Of a stretch of 64,000 nt of DNA, positions 39,001-54,000 are shown piece by piece. Made by a program: the position numbers and the translations under genes. The notes below the pieces were generated by a model. It was not told where the DNA came from and ran no database searches. It was given only the letters and a program-made list of their open reading frames with translations. How positions within the stretch are numbered: position 1 is the first letter of the stretch; every line of letters starts with the position of its first letter. Location of the stretch: NCBI RefSeq assembly GCF_963855985.1, contig NC_087117.1:3917001-3981000 (forward strand), given 5' to 3'. This stretch comes from Ostrinia nubilalis. Its lineage: Eukaryota > Arthropoda > Insecta > Lepidoptera > Crambidae.

Positions 39001-42000
39001 TCCTTAACAGCTCCAACGCCAAGACAATTAATGCGCGCAGGCACGGGTGACTCTTGTCACCGTATACGTCTCTTTTTCTCTCTTTATAAGTGCAAAAGAG
39101 ACAGATATACTGTCACCCGTACGCGCATAGCCTTAGAGACCAACCGCAAGAATAAAATAACCTAAAGCCCGGTCTTTGAGCACGTAGAATTTTGTCCAAT
39201 GACCCCAAGCTACCCACCCTTATCGCTCGCGCGTAATCACAGACCAGACTATAGATCCGTGGTAACGCAAACTGAATCTTACCGCCAAATCAACAAGGTG
39301 CAGTTTCCCCATCTTGACGTGGACTTTCCCGTCGTTTCCCTTCTTGCTGGACTCCACAGTGATGGAGAATATGGCGTGCGATCGTGAGCTCTCCGTGTTC
39401 ATGGCCGTGGCTCCAATATGGCGGTTCTTGTTTCCGACCGCCATAATCTTTTCTAACTCGTCTGCGTTGTGGACTACGTAACCTGGAATCAAATCAAATC
39501 AAATAAATCAAATGGAAATGGGAGAAAAGTTATGTAGATACAACCCGGTCGAGCTAACTGCGCACCTCAACGCGATCGCCTCGTCCGTACCAGAGCGTCG
39601 ATATGACGTCACGGCCACCAAGTACGCAGTTAACTCGACCGGAGTCGACCGAATGAAATGAATGAAATACCTTCCATTCTTGCCTCTTGGATATTTTAAG
39701 CATAGATATTAGCCAGGTCAAAATAGACCTCAATTAAACAACCAGGTATTACTAAAAAAAACTTAAACAGACATAAGTCAAGTTTTTGTAATAAGTCCTA
39801 TAAATGCTAAGTTCGCCTGGCTACCACCATCTTACCTAAGTCTGTCGAGGTAATATATCCAGTTCCTCTGTAGTTGAAGATTCCGGCTGAAGCTCGTTTC
39901 CACCTCCGGCCTGATCATCGAAAACTGATAACTGACAGGTGAGGTCCAGGCCAAGAGCTTCCTCGTCGAGGATAAAAAAGAACTTTAAGCACTTACCAGT
40001 GAGGTCCTTAACGAAGACACCGATGTCAGGCCGCTCCTTGACCTCGAGGCTCTGGTGCGGGTTGTTGCCGAGGAGGTCTCTGACTTCCTCGTTGTAGATC
40101 TCCAGGTACGTCACGCACACCAGGAATCTGTAAGAAGCAGGCATGATAAAATTCATAAAACTCATTTATTTTTGCAAGTAGGCTTTTAAAAAGCACTTTT
40201 ACACGTTCCAGTATAAACTCTAGCAGTGCTTCAGGACAATAAATGGGCCAGTGCTGAGAAGAAGCAAACACAATATCACATAGATCTTTTACAAAGTAGG
40301 AAAGGTCATTAATATAAATAAGAAATAGCAAAGGTCCTAATATTAATCCCTGCGGCACACCCGTAGTTAGCTTAGAGGTGCTCCAGAAGACTCAGTTCCG
40401 TTAATGCATATGAAAACGGAGAGACTTTTTCAAACAAACTTTTTTTATCCACAGCGAGGAATCCATGGCCTGCATCTCACCAGAATAAAGTGATGAGCGA
40501 GCTTCAAGCCACCACAGAGGAACTGGCTATCTTACCTCCAAAAAAAAAAAGTTTTTATTGACGGTTAATAGATCCTGGCTACACAAGAGTTGCAGCGGTG
40601 GGAACGAGAAGCGGGAATAACCCCGTTATCTTACCTCCAACGGCCGGAAAACAACATTGTTGTTTTGGCGACAGACTTATAGTTAGCCAGACGGACTTAG
40701 AACGTTCTCAAACGCTTGTGTCTAGGAAAACCTGAAGAGCCCTTTTGCTTTTGTCAAAGGGCATCAGCATTTGTTCTTCGGGAAAAAGCCTCTTCTTATT
40801 GAGTTTGGGAGCTCGCTTTGTGGCTGTGGAATAGGCTAGGAATTCTTTCTAGAACATTTCTCTTACTTCTCGTCATTTGCTCGTGCAATTTGATTGAATA
40901 TAATGCGCAATCCATGGCTGATTCCCGTTGCAGTAAAGAACTCTCTTTTCCAAGTAAAGCTACGGAATATTAGTTCTTTCTACACCGATATTTCATTTAC
41001 TTCTCATCATCATTCGCGCGCGCGATGTGGCTGAATATATGCGCGAAAAGGGTATGATCCCGCGCAGTTCTGGTGCGCTATTTGACCCGGCCATGGTGCA
41101 GGTCTTGGACTGCTGCTCCACAGTCTTTTTATCTAGATCAGAGCTAGAGGGACAAGCAACTTACTTCTCTTACTTGAAGTTCCTTGGCAGATGTAGATTA
41201 GGCTCTGTATCACGTTCCCAATCGCTTGTGTCTAGGAATACTTGAAGAACCCTTTTCCTCACATATTGTCCAGTGAAGCTGCAGATGACGTCTAAAGCCA
41301 CTATCATTTGTTTTTTGTTTTTTTAAAAGTGGCTTCTCGTTGAGTTCTCTTATTTATTTATTTATTTATTATTCATTATTGAGCAATTACATATTTGATC
41401 CAAATAGCTTTGGATCTTTGTCCGGTAGCTGTGGAATAGGCTAGGAATTCTTTCTAGAACATTTCATTTACTTCTCGTCTTCATTCGCGCGCGCGATATG
41501 GCTGAATATATTATTATGCGCGAAGGAGTTGGGTATGATGCAGCAAACATCATGGCTGATTCTCGTTGAAGAAAAGAACTCTTTTTTCCAAGTAAAACTA
41601 CGGAATATTAGTTCTTCCTTTACTACACATAAGACTTACTTCTCATCATCATTCGCACGCGCGATATGGCTGAATATATGCGCGAAGGAGTTGGGTATGA
41701 TCCCACGCAGTTCTGGTGCGCTATTTGACCCAGCCATGGTGTAGGTCTTGCCGGTGCCTGTCTGCCCGTACGCGAATATGGTGCCATTGTAGCCCTTCAA
41801 CACCTCTTCTACTATTGGATTGGCCGTCTGCACGTAGATGTCCATCTGGAATTAGACGTAAGAGTGACCTTAGATGGACATGTTAATTTAAATACAAATG
41901 CATTAATATCATGAGTGGTGTCAAATTTTAATAAAGGTCAAGCATACTAAATACTACCAGAAATGGGACAAGTAGAGATCTTGTGTGAAACCATATTACC

Positions 42001-45000
42001 TAAATAGAATAGAAAATCAACAAACCCAACTGCAACGCAGTTTTTGTCTTGACGGCCATTTTGTACAGCACTTCGTGCTGTTATTTTGTTATATTAATTC
42101 AGCCTTTAATCATAATATTAGAAACCACTTCTAACTAACCCTGAAAATCGAGTAAAGTTTTCAATTTCGACACGCGTGCGTGTATCCCGCGTAATAGGAA
42201 AAACATGATTGTATGAACTAATGAAATGCGGACAGACCGCATGCGGATAATCCGCACGCGTGCCGAAATCAGGATCAGAAGAATATGTGCACTTCGCAGA
42301 AATGTGACGTGGTAACTCTGAATTGATGAACAAATTATGCGCTTGGTGCGTTTTAATAGCTCATAAAAAGTATGTCAATTGACTGCGGTGTCAGTAGTCA
42401 ATTGATTGATTGTGTCAGATACATACTATTGTTTACTAGGAGTGTAGTCGTTATTCCTTTACAATTATGTCTATTTTCGTAAACCCTGAAAGTGTACTCG
42501 TCGACCCGAGGTATTTTTAAAAGTTGGCAAACTGGATATTTATTTATAGCTCTGTGTTTGGGGAATAATTTAGACTTTACGTAACGTTTCCGTTACGTTC
42601 GCGCTAGTGTTGATTAATTGCGTTACGTCGGGAGTAAGAAGTAGGTCACGATGTAGGTACTGGTCTACTGTGAACAGAAGCATGCATCAGTATTGTTTCG
42701 TGGTAGGCGTGATAGGGAAGGTATAGAAAAATTTCTGGCGCAGTCGGGTAAAAAGCTCGGGGTTTGACAGACTACGCAATTCAAATTATAATAATGTAAA
42801 CGCCCTTACAGATTAGGGCGTAGCCTTATTTATTTGGTCACTGGACTTTTTTTGGTTTAGACTGTGTTCTATTTTACAAACCCAAAGGGAGGTCACAGGA
42901 GAATCATGAAGTCGGTAAAAATAGATTTTTGTTTGGATTATTTTGACCTAACTCAACACAGGGGCGTGGCAGCCTCATAAAATAAGTTTTATACTCTGAC
43001 TGAAATTATGATGATAATGTCACAGGACAGCTTTTGTTTTCATAGTGATTCTTCTTTGCACTTTTAACAACATTCGGCGACCGCCGTAACAAAGGCTTTG
43101 TTCGGCCATATTGTATCATCTTTTAATTCATATGACATGTCAAAATTTTGGAGTAGGAATTCTACCAATATTTCCTCATCATCATCATCATCATAAAACA
43201 GTCTCTACAATATGCGCCATTCTGCCTTGTTAATTTTGTACACAAATTAACCAAAATTTGGGAGTAGGAAGTGTATCATCGAATATTATCTCATCATCAG
43301 CCACCACCTGTCAAATCCAGCTTCTGCCTTTCAGTATAGGTAGTCACTTCACCTAGCTGGAGGTTCTACCTACAGTACCTACAAATATTATCTGTGCCCG
43401 AAAAATTGCCTATGCATTATTTAGAAAGACAAAGGAAAAGCATAGAAGGCTGTATTTCCACCTAGCTGGAGGGCGTTCTACAATAAGTACAATATTGTCT
43501 CTGCCTGTAAAAAAGTCTATGGTTTATTTGGAAAGACAAAGGGAAAGCACAGAAGGCTGAATATTATCCCAGAAAAATGACTTACCTAATATTCTATGTC
43601 CCCTAGATGGGGCAGAAGAGGGCCTCCAAAACAGTCCTCCATCGCGTTTGGTCTTGAGCTTCGCGTTTGATCTCGCTCCAAGTCTTGGCGATTTTCTGCG
43701 CCTCGGTTAGTATGGTTATATGGTTTATTTGGAAAGACGAAGTAACAGTAGTGCAAAAGGGTGATCATAAAAAACTCATAAAACTCATTTTTTTACAAAT
43801 AGGCTTTTAAAAAGACCCTTTACACGTCCCAGTATTAACCCTACCACTGCTTCGGGACAATAAATGGGCCAGTGCTGAGAAGAAGCAGCGCAAGATCTCA
43901 CTCCAAGTCTTGGCGATTTTCTGCGTCTTTGTTAGTATGGTTATTATGGTTTATTTGGAAAGACAAAGGAACAGTAGTACACAGGCTGAACATAAAAAAC
44001 TCATAATGCTCATTTAAAAAGAACTTTTACACGCCCCAGTATTAACCCTACCACTGCTTCGGGACAATAAATGGGCCAGTGCTGAGAAGAAGTAGAGCAA
44101 GATCTCGCTCCAATTCTTGGCGATTTTCTGCGCCTTGGTTAGTATAGTTTATTTGGAAGACAAAGGAACAGTAGTAGATACACGAGTTTGTATTTCCTGG
44201 GTGAAATGGTTCCGAGGTGAAATGAGGACACTAAAAATTCCACATTCTTCACCCAGGTGAACAAAGTGGATTCAATCCACCGTGTTGGCGAAAGGGGCGC
44301 GCAATTCTCATCACGCGTTGGTTCCTGCTGAAAACCAGCTTCTCGACATGACATTTGTTTGTCATGTTGCGATTTTTGCTGAGATTGCGCCTCTTCAGCA
44401 TATTTTTGAGATAATTAATTGTTTGCTTTTATTTGGTCCGTCACATTGTAACGCTGAACAAAGATGTTCTTATTTTTATTCCTTTCCATCAAGCTAGAGG
44501 GCGTTCTAGAGGTACCCTACAAAAATTATCTCTACCTGAAAAATAGTCTATGGTTTATTTGAAAAGACAAAGAAACAGTCAGTAGTTATACACAAGGGTG
44601 TGTTGAATAATTCGTGCGCCACAGCCCCTGGGCCGCGCGCAGAGTATCTAGGTCAACGGGGCGCGGGTGCACTATTGATCGGTGTGCATCGGGCGTTGCC
44701 GCGCGGTGGCGCCCTCTGTGTAGGACGGAACTACAGTTGTAGGACTTGGAGGTGCAGGTGTGATGTTCTTTGTCCTTTTAAAAGATTAAAAGATCATTTA
44801 TTCACAGAAAAAAGGTAATACAACAAGGTAAATGTTATAATAGTTACAGCTCAGCTCAGCAGCAATGCTAGTGTGTGATTATTTCATTTTTTTTATAGAC
44901 CCATGCATAGTTAAAAAAATTAAGTACTTTCCAACTACAAACAAAGAACAGATAAATTATTTGAATTACAATAATATCAGCAAATAAACGTCAGTTGTTC

Positions 45001-48000
45001 GAATACAGTCAAGATTCATTAAAATTAATGTCACATTCATATTAGTACCACAGAATAGGTACTTATGACAAACACTAGAATTTATAAGTCAGATAATCTT
45101 TTACAGAGTAAAAACATTTGTCAACTAATAAATTAAATAATTTTCTATTAAATAATGTTTCATTTAGCTCTCTCAGTTGAGCTGGTTTACTTTAAAGTTA
45201 TATTTTTTTAATAGATGATCCGGCGAATGTACCACTAATAAATAGCAAGGATAACGCGCTGGTGCCTTCTGTGGCGGTGTAAAGAACTGTGGTTGTAGGT
45301 GGAGGTGTTCTTTGTCCTCTAAAAAGATTTATTTAAGCCCAGGCGTCAGATCACCGACTTTTAGTTGGCCAATATTTGGGTCGGGATGTTATACGGGAGA
45401 TGTATGAAGATGTATGGGGGGGGTACCAACTTTTTTCCACTTTGGAAGCGTCTGTCACGCAAACTATTCGGTTTAGAAAAGAAGTATTTTAGACCTTTAC
45501 CTCGATATCATTTTTGAAGACCTATCCATAGATACCCCACACGTATGTGTTTGATGAAAAAAAATTTTTTTGAGTTTCAGTTCTAAGTATGGCGAGCCCC
45601 CAATGTTTATTATTATTTTTTTAGTTTTGCATCAAAATCTTAATGGGGTTCACAGAATACACCTACCTACCAAGTTTCCACAGTATAGCTCTTATAGTTT
45701 CGGAAAAAAATGGCTGTGGTGACATACGGACGGACAGACAGACATGACGAATCTATAAGGGTTCCGTTTTTTTGCCATTTGGCTACGGAACCCTAAAAAG
45801 ACAAGAGGTAACAAATAGAATATTTAAATACTAACTAATCCGGCGAATTTAGTACCACCATCACCAATAAAAATCAGGGCTAATGTAAGTTTAATGGTGA
45901 AAGGATTTTTCAAATTGGTACAGTAGTTTTGGAGCCTTTCAATACAAAAAAAAAACAATTAAATCGGAAAGATTTGATCTAATAATAATCGCATAACATG
46001 GCACATTTTTCAAGGTATTTTGAAAATTGTAATTGTGTTTGTGAGTAAACTACTTCACCCTAAACATTGAATTGATACATTTCTGAAAGCTGAAAAAATT
46101 GTGATCATATTGAATAAAGCACTTGGCCAAAACTTACATAATCTCAGAAATAAAAGGTCTTAAGTAAAAATATTTTTTATTTTCTGTGACCGAGTTTCTT
46201 GCGCTGCTTCTTCCCAGCACTGGCCCATTTATTGACCTGAAGCAGTGGTAGGGTTAATACTGGAACGTGTAAAAGTGCTTTTTTAAAGCCTATAAGCCTA
46301 TTTTTATGAGTTTTAAACTTTTTTTTATATTTTACTCGACATAATTTGTTGCTAATGATCTCTAGTATTACCCCTTTCAAGGAATAGATTGAGTATCCCT
46401 GTCACGCTGTATACCTAAGTAAGGATAAGGGAGTAGGGATGTGCTATCGACGGTATTAGCATTAGTAAAGCATTTGCATTTTAGAATTCCCAATTCCATT
46501 AATATTCCCGGGAAACAGGTTAGAGTTGCAACATCTTGATATTGCAGCTCGTCCTAGTTTCGCTGGGCGCGGAAATGGGGCGAGGCCAGATGAATATTCT
46601 ACCCGGGTATTATGTACCACTAGCTGTGCCTCGCGGTTTTACCCGCGGTAACGTAGCCTATGTGTTGATTTAGGGTGTCAGCTAACTCCATACCAAATTT
46701 TATTAAAATCGCTCCAGCCGTTTAGACATGAAGAAGTAATAAACATACACTCACAAACTTTCGCCTTTATAATATTAGTGTGATAACTTTAAGCCCCGGC
46801 TTTGTCTGCTTAAAATAGAACGGGAAAATGGAAAAAATATCCAATAACTTTTCCAATTTGTGAAAGTGTCAGACTAATAAATAGTACAATTTTAAAAAGA
46901 TAGGAATATTGCTAAATTCCCGGGAAATTCTACTACTTAATAGGTATCTGTTTTTCACTTTTCCCCAACCTGTAGCATAATTCATAGAGTAGTGTTGTAA
47001 AAATGTTGAGCTATTTAGTCTTAAATTCGAGATTCTTCCACTAGTCTCGTGAGGACTCTTGAGTCCTTTGCTTCTTTTCAGTTCTATATGTATTTTCAGT
47101 CCTTCGAGTCTTTTTAATGAGCGTGCGAATCATTTTATAAATATCTGTTTTTTTTTTTCGATTTAAGTAAGTCCAGGGAATGTTGTAATTCATGGGATTA
47201 AATATTGTTTGACTTGATTTCCGCTAAAGACTCGGAGGATTCAGTCCCACCGAATTCTTTTAAAAAAACTACTGAGTCTTTTTAAAATAATTAGGTGGGA
47301 CTCATCTCATGACTGCATGAGTTCCAACAGTCATATCAAATCAATCATATTTATTCAGTTTTGACCAGTATTTTGGCACTTATGAACGTCAAAAGATAAT
47401 TAAAAAGGAAGCCCTTAAAGGACTCAAACATGTCTTCTTATCTTTTGGGTCATCACTAAGTCTTTTTTAGAAGACTCCAAATCTTGAGCTGGACTCGAGT
47501 CTTTAAAAAAAACTGAGTATTCTTGAACAGTTTAGGTTCCATTATTATAAGACTTCGCAATTGAAGTATTCTGTAGGTACATACTACTACTAATAAATAA
47601 TTTCAATCGTCCACACAAAGGCAACAAACAACACAAATACGACGCTGCATGGTATTGATTGGCGTCCTCGCATAAACTGGAGCTCTGTCTCATCTTCTAT
47701 CCCTTTCGCACGCGATCGATTCCACCTAGGAGAGAGGGAGACGGATAGCCGACAACCCGTGCTGCGCCGGTCGAATGTCCAAAGGTATAAATAGTTATAG
47801 ATCCGCAACTCCATTTTGATGGGGATGAATTTGCAGACATATTTAAGGCTCTTACACACTCACGTACGTAACTGGAATAGACATGTAGACACCGCCAATC
47901 AATTGACGTACTTTTTAAAACTGTCAAAACGAAACTCTCCCATAGATTTTGTATGGTACTACAAGCAAGTGACATCACTATTTTGCCAACTCAATTAAAC

Positions 48001-51000
48001 TACTTTTTTCTATTACTACAATGCGACCAAAAATCGTAATTTACAGGTAATTTAAAATTAATTAAGTTTTTAAGACCAGAATGAAGTGTCTTTTTAGAAA
48101 AGTTTTGATTTCGAATTAATGGGGAATGGTGTCAAATTGTCTATTAGATTTAGTGCTTTAATTTTTATTGAAAAATAATTTTGCTGCATATTTTCTAGTT
48201 CGGTTAAGAAATGGCGAGAAAAATTCAATGAGATTGTCCAAATATTATTATGAATATCGTAGTCTGACATGTTAAACTATGTTCTTGACTATAATGGTTA
48301 CAAAAAAAAATAATGATAAAATCACAATTATACGATAGATTGCCGTATTTTTCTTTTTCTATTGTCAAAAACATTAAAATACCACGAATAAAATTTACGT
48401 TTTCGGTTAAAAGTTAAATTACGCAGGAAGGAATCCTTATCAGCCGAAACTCGTCAGTAACAATAACAAAAAATTGCATCATTTATATTAATACGAAATG
48501 TATTGTTTTGACTCACAACAGTAATTTGAATTTCACAAAATATTCTTTTACTTTGTAAGGATTCCTTCCAATTTAAATTTTAATCCGGCTCGAAGGACCA
48601 AAGGAAGGATTAGTGGGAGCACTTAGCTGTATTAATGCTTTTTATTAAAATAAAACAAGAGTTGAAAGCAAGGTACTGAAATTTCTACAGTGTGTTATTT
48701 TTGTACTTCACTCTAGAGTTTATAATGTAATGTAATAATGTTTATGTAATTAATGATGTAATTATGTATGGTATTGATAATATATTAACGATTGAGCGGA
48801 TTCCTCTCAATACAGTTTTTTTACAAACTTATAGAGAGGATTTTCCCTACAATCTGTTTAATTTAAATTGGTTCCAATATTTATTTATTTATTATTTATT
48901 CTAGAGACTTAGAGACCTGGAGATTCTAGTAAAGAGTCAAGAAACTACTAAATGTCAAGTCTCTTTCCGAAGTGTTTTCGTCAATGTGACGTAATCGTCA
49001 TCATCAGTCGGCCGTTTGGTGTAGTGGTTCAACGGACTACTATGCCGAGAGGTCCCGGGTTCGATTCCCGGCCGGGCAGAAATTGAAATGATGAATTTTA
49101 CTTTCTGTGACGGGTCTGGGTGTTTTCTATGTATAATATGTATGTATTTACAAAAAAAAAGTATTTAAGTATGTTTATATCCGTTGTCTAGTACCCATAG
49201 TACAAGCTTTGCTTAGTTTGGGGCTAGCGGCGTAGTGTAAAATGTCCAAGGATATTTATTTATCATAATTTCAGCCACAGTACGTCCACTGCTGAACATA
49301 AGCCTCCCCCAATGATTTCCACATCGTCCGGTCCGGTCCGTATGTGACGTAATGATGATGATGGCTCATTGCTGAACAATATTCCCTGGAAATTTTTAAT
49401 GGTTTACTAGAACTTTCAGGACGCGAAGACGGGTCACCCCTCGCAAAAAAGAAATGACCACGCCCTTTATAGGGTCACCATTCGCCCGGACGTATACGGA
49501 ATTCCTTTCCGATGTTTTTCCGGCATTTTGTACTTTGGAGTGAATAAACACGGGCAATCTAGAAAATTTGAAACGCGAAATTGTAACAAATTAGTTCAAA
49601 CGTTTGTTTGAACCAAATAAACCATTTTTCTTTCTTTTAAATTACCCCATATTTCGTGAAAAAAAGTTACTTCTTTCAACTTCTCTAAAAGAAAAGTGAC
49701 GCAATATTACTGTTAATATTTTTTTAACTTTCCGAAATACCCCGTTAGCCTACACTTTCTGGGTAATCTACACCTATTTAATGCTATTGTAAGTACCAAC
49801 ACTGTATTCTGTTGCATATGCATAGATAATTAAAAGCATTTCAAATTAGACTGATTTAAATGTGAAGCCAATAGGTATACAGGGTGTTAGGTAATTGGGT
49901 ATATGAGCCGACACTAGCCCATGTTAACATGGGCATATAAATGGTATGGTGAAGTCAGAAAATTGATATCTTCATTTTAATTATTTTAATTTTCATACAA
50001 ATCGGATTTTATAAATTTATTTTGTATTAACACACCCTGTATTAACTAAACATGACATTGCTTTTATAGTTGGTAAAGATAACAGAATTTCAAGTACATA
50101 CTGTGGCTTCTTGTCATTGAAATAAGTGCGATTTTGCGTCAATGATTTAAGGAGTTATAATTTGCCGTCAACTATACACCAACCCGATCGAGCTAAATGC
50201 GCACTTCGCTGGAATGCGACTCTCCTTCCCACTACCCGCACACACCTCCCAGCATTCGCACCGTCTGTACCAGAGAGTCCATGTGACGTCACGGCTGCTA
50301 GGTGCGCAGTTAACTAGACGCGACGGGGTTATATAACCGTCTGATGTCCCTTAAAACCTAAGAATCTTCTTTTGTCACAACTAGGTTGATATAAGCCTGT
50401 CTAATATGCGTCTTAACTTGATGTTAGATGGTCCCTTTTAGTATCTGTCTGTACTAATATTATAAAGCTGAAGAGTTTATTTGTTTGAACGCGCTATTCT
50501 CAGGAACATGGTCCGATTTGAAAAAATCTTTCAGTGTTAGATAGCTTAGCCCATTTATCGAGGAAGGCTATTAGGCTATAATTATTTATCATCAAGCTAA
50601 AACAAGTAACTATTCCACGCGGAATAAGTCGCGGGAAGAAGCTAGTCTTGGTTAAGACCGCAAACAGTCAATACATATCGATACCTCTGGGCTCAAAGGT
50701 CGTAAAGGACAAAGTACGACTTTTCAGGAGAAGCAAAAAACGTTTTTTTATTTTTTTATTCGACAGTAACTTTTTTGTTTTTTGAGCTATTAAAATATGA
50801 CTTAGGAAGAAAGTGCTTAGAATTCACAGCATTTTCCGAGGAGGTATTGAGAAACTGGACTAGATCTGTATTTACTGAGATAGATTTCCTTTACGCCCTC
50901 AAAATTACAATAAAAAGACCTTTACGCCCCTCAAATATTCGTCCTAGGCAAGTTACTCAGGACGTAAGTCTCCTTTTATTTCACAAAACTACAAAACCAA

Positions 51001-54000
51001 GGTAATAAATGACAATTTACATAGTTTTATAGGTTTTCGTAGGTCGTAACGGAACACCCAGGTAAGGTATTATGCAAGGGTAAATTGATAATTTAGCTTA
51101 AATATTTAATGTTTTATGGTATTTGATATGTAATATACCATTTCTTCACTGTTTTAATGAATTATGGTCTTTTAAATAAAATAAAATAATTTTTCGTAGC
51201 TTCATAATTTAATGCACACAATTTATGAAACTGTTTAAGCAGAAGTTTTGATATCTTCGAACTAGAAGATACCATTTCCGATATAAGAGTGAATTTAGAA
51301 AATAAATATTATGACGCTTTAAAATAAAACTTCATAAATGTGTACCTACTATATACGAAAAGCCGAAACTAATTTAATTTAATTTATTTATTTAATCATT
51401 ATTATTATTTCGAAAAACTACAAATGGCGGACTTAATTCCATAGGGCAGTCTGTCAACCAGTTGACCTTAAATTATGATAATGCAGATCGGATAGAATTA
51501 TTAAGGACAAGCGAAAAACAAACTATAAATTATTCTAAATTCTAAATAGATTAAACATTATTATTCATACTAGCTTAAAATTATGTCATTTTACTTGATA
51601 TAAAAGTAGAAAGGTTAGGTAAGTAAGATTACAAGTAGGAAGCTTTCATTCCAGTAAAGTACATCCACTTACTTTACTGTAGGAGTAATAATACCGTTTT
51701 TAAAACCCAATTATTTTTAATATAAAATATAACTTCGAAAAAAGTGCATTCACGGTTTTTAGTAGATTAAGTCTCAACTGACACTGACACTATATTTTCC
51801 CATGTTGTGTAAATATTTTTCCTACTAGATATATATTAGCTGATCCAAATAACTTTAACTATACTTATTTATTATAATTATGTACCTACAGTAAAAGTGG
51901 TTTTGACCAAGGGCGTTAGTCAAAATTACTAGGAAATCATTAAAAACAATTGATAAGTGTAGCATTTGTGTGATTTGTGCATAGAAAATAATGACACCTT
52001 AAGGTACTACAGTAAGGTGACTTCTTTTCTCATAATATTTTAACAAATCTAGCTTTTTAATTTTTTAAATTTTTATGAAAATTTCATAAAAATCATAAAA
52101 ACATGCTATAACATGTTTTCATTTCCTTAATCATCTTTAATGATCTTTTACCTAACAAATACGTAGTTTCTTCAAATATGAGAAATAATAAAAAGCAACA
52201 TTACTTTACCCGATGTAGGTAGATGTCATCATTTAATATGTACAGACGACGGCACATCAACGTAACCACTGTGGGTTCTTGAGCAGTTGTAATAGGGGCG
52301 AGTTTGCAACAAAAATGGGTAACCTGATGTAGCTGTCGTGTATACAATTACATAAATACACTCTAAATTAATAGTTTTATTACATATTTTTAATGATTTT
52401 TTTAGTTCTTTCGTTTCTTCCAAACGCACCTACTTAAATACAATAAGAAACGTCTATAAAATTAACCTTCTCAGTTATTATAATATCTTCTCTTTGTAGA
52501 TTTTTAAAATATTTGTTTAGATAATCTAAGGGCGTAAAGGACAAATTATTTAGACTTTGGTATGAAAATGTTAGGTTGTATAGGACAATAGATATACTTC
52601 ATGTACATTATACGCCCAAAAAATTGTGTTTATTTGTTCTTTACTACCATGGTAACTCTACTAAAAAATCAAATGGTATTTACATCCCAATTTTCACGAT
52701 GATTTCTGTTTAGCTTATCAAAAATGATGGGTCGTAAAGGCACTTTTTTTGAGAATTTCGACAAACTAAATATACAGATCGATAGAGAATTAAATTCTGA
52801 GTAAAACTGTATAAATAACTCATTTTCGGTATTTTGTCCTTTACGACCTTTGAGCCCAGAGGTATCGATATATTCTCCTTTAAACAATTCACATTACCAG
52901 TAAATATCTAAAACAGCGACTTGCTCATAATCTCCGTTCATTTAGTCACGACGCGGCAAGGTTACTGTGAAGGTTGTATTACATTAACCACACACTGCTT
53001 TAGAGCTATTGTAATACAGTTCAAAATAGATGCTTATCTCAAATTCGTCCGCCCACGTTTCCGATGCCAAGTTAAATTTGCATCACAGATTCGCTTAGTC
53101 CGTCGTAATACGGGCTAAAATGGGGATACTGGCGCGTTTGAGACATTGTATTCGCTTGCCTGCAGTCTGGGAGACATGTTGCGTAGTATGAAGCAATATT
53201 GATTTCCTTCTATGCTGCTAGACAGTTGAAACGGACTGGTTGGTACATACGAGTTAATAGCAGTTCACCCCTTCACTCTTCTTTTGGAGCTATTGTATGT
53301 TAAGTCCTATCTACTGGTAATAAAGCCGAATTACAATGTCAAATTACCCAATATGGTGCAAGGGGCACTTCTATTGTAAAATTGAGTCATGAATGCAAAT
53401 TGTGTTTTATTTAATGACTAACTGCCCAACCAACGTCCTGTAGAGATTACATTTTGTGTGATCGTGTGAATATTATTCCAACAAAAAATGATGAATTATC
53501 AGTTAAATTACCTAGTTACAATTTTCCTGTTATTTCCATGACCATAAACAAAACGGAAAATATCGTTTTAAGGATAGAACTAAGGACTTTCAGAAAAATT
53601 CCCGGGAAACATTTATCAACTAGCTTTTCCCGCGAGAGTTTCGGTCTGTCATAGAAAACTAGATCGCGTGTTCCCGTGTAACTCAATTTATGCAAGTAGG
53701 CTTTTAAAAAGCACTTTTACACGTCCCAGTATTAACCCTACCACTGCTTCAGGACAATAAATGGGCCAGTGGTGAGAAGCAGCGCAAGAAACTTAGTCAC
53801 TATTCATCATCATCATCATTTCAGCCGTAGGACGTCCACTGCTAAACATAGGCCTCCCCCAATGCTTTCCATGTTGATCGATTGGTAGCGGCCTGCGTCC
53901 AGCGCTTCCCTCACTTCTGCTGCTTCAGTCACTATTGTCAGCCTCTTTTTCAATGGTTTACAGACTTAAAAATATACAGGGCCACCATATCCAATATGGA

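Noticed and set aside
44600..44818. GC-rich ORF starting [20 protein letters not shown] as a nested gene in kinesin intron 2
   Set aside because: No acceptor or donor structure, no recognised homology, and part of its 3' sequence recurs at 45260-45325, suggesting a repeat.
50775..51005. ORF of 76 codons inside the 50.7-kb element as its transposase
   Set aside because: It is too short and has no catalytic motif, and it overlaps the subterminal repeat boxes.
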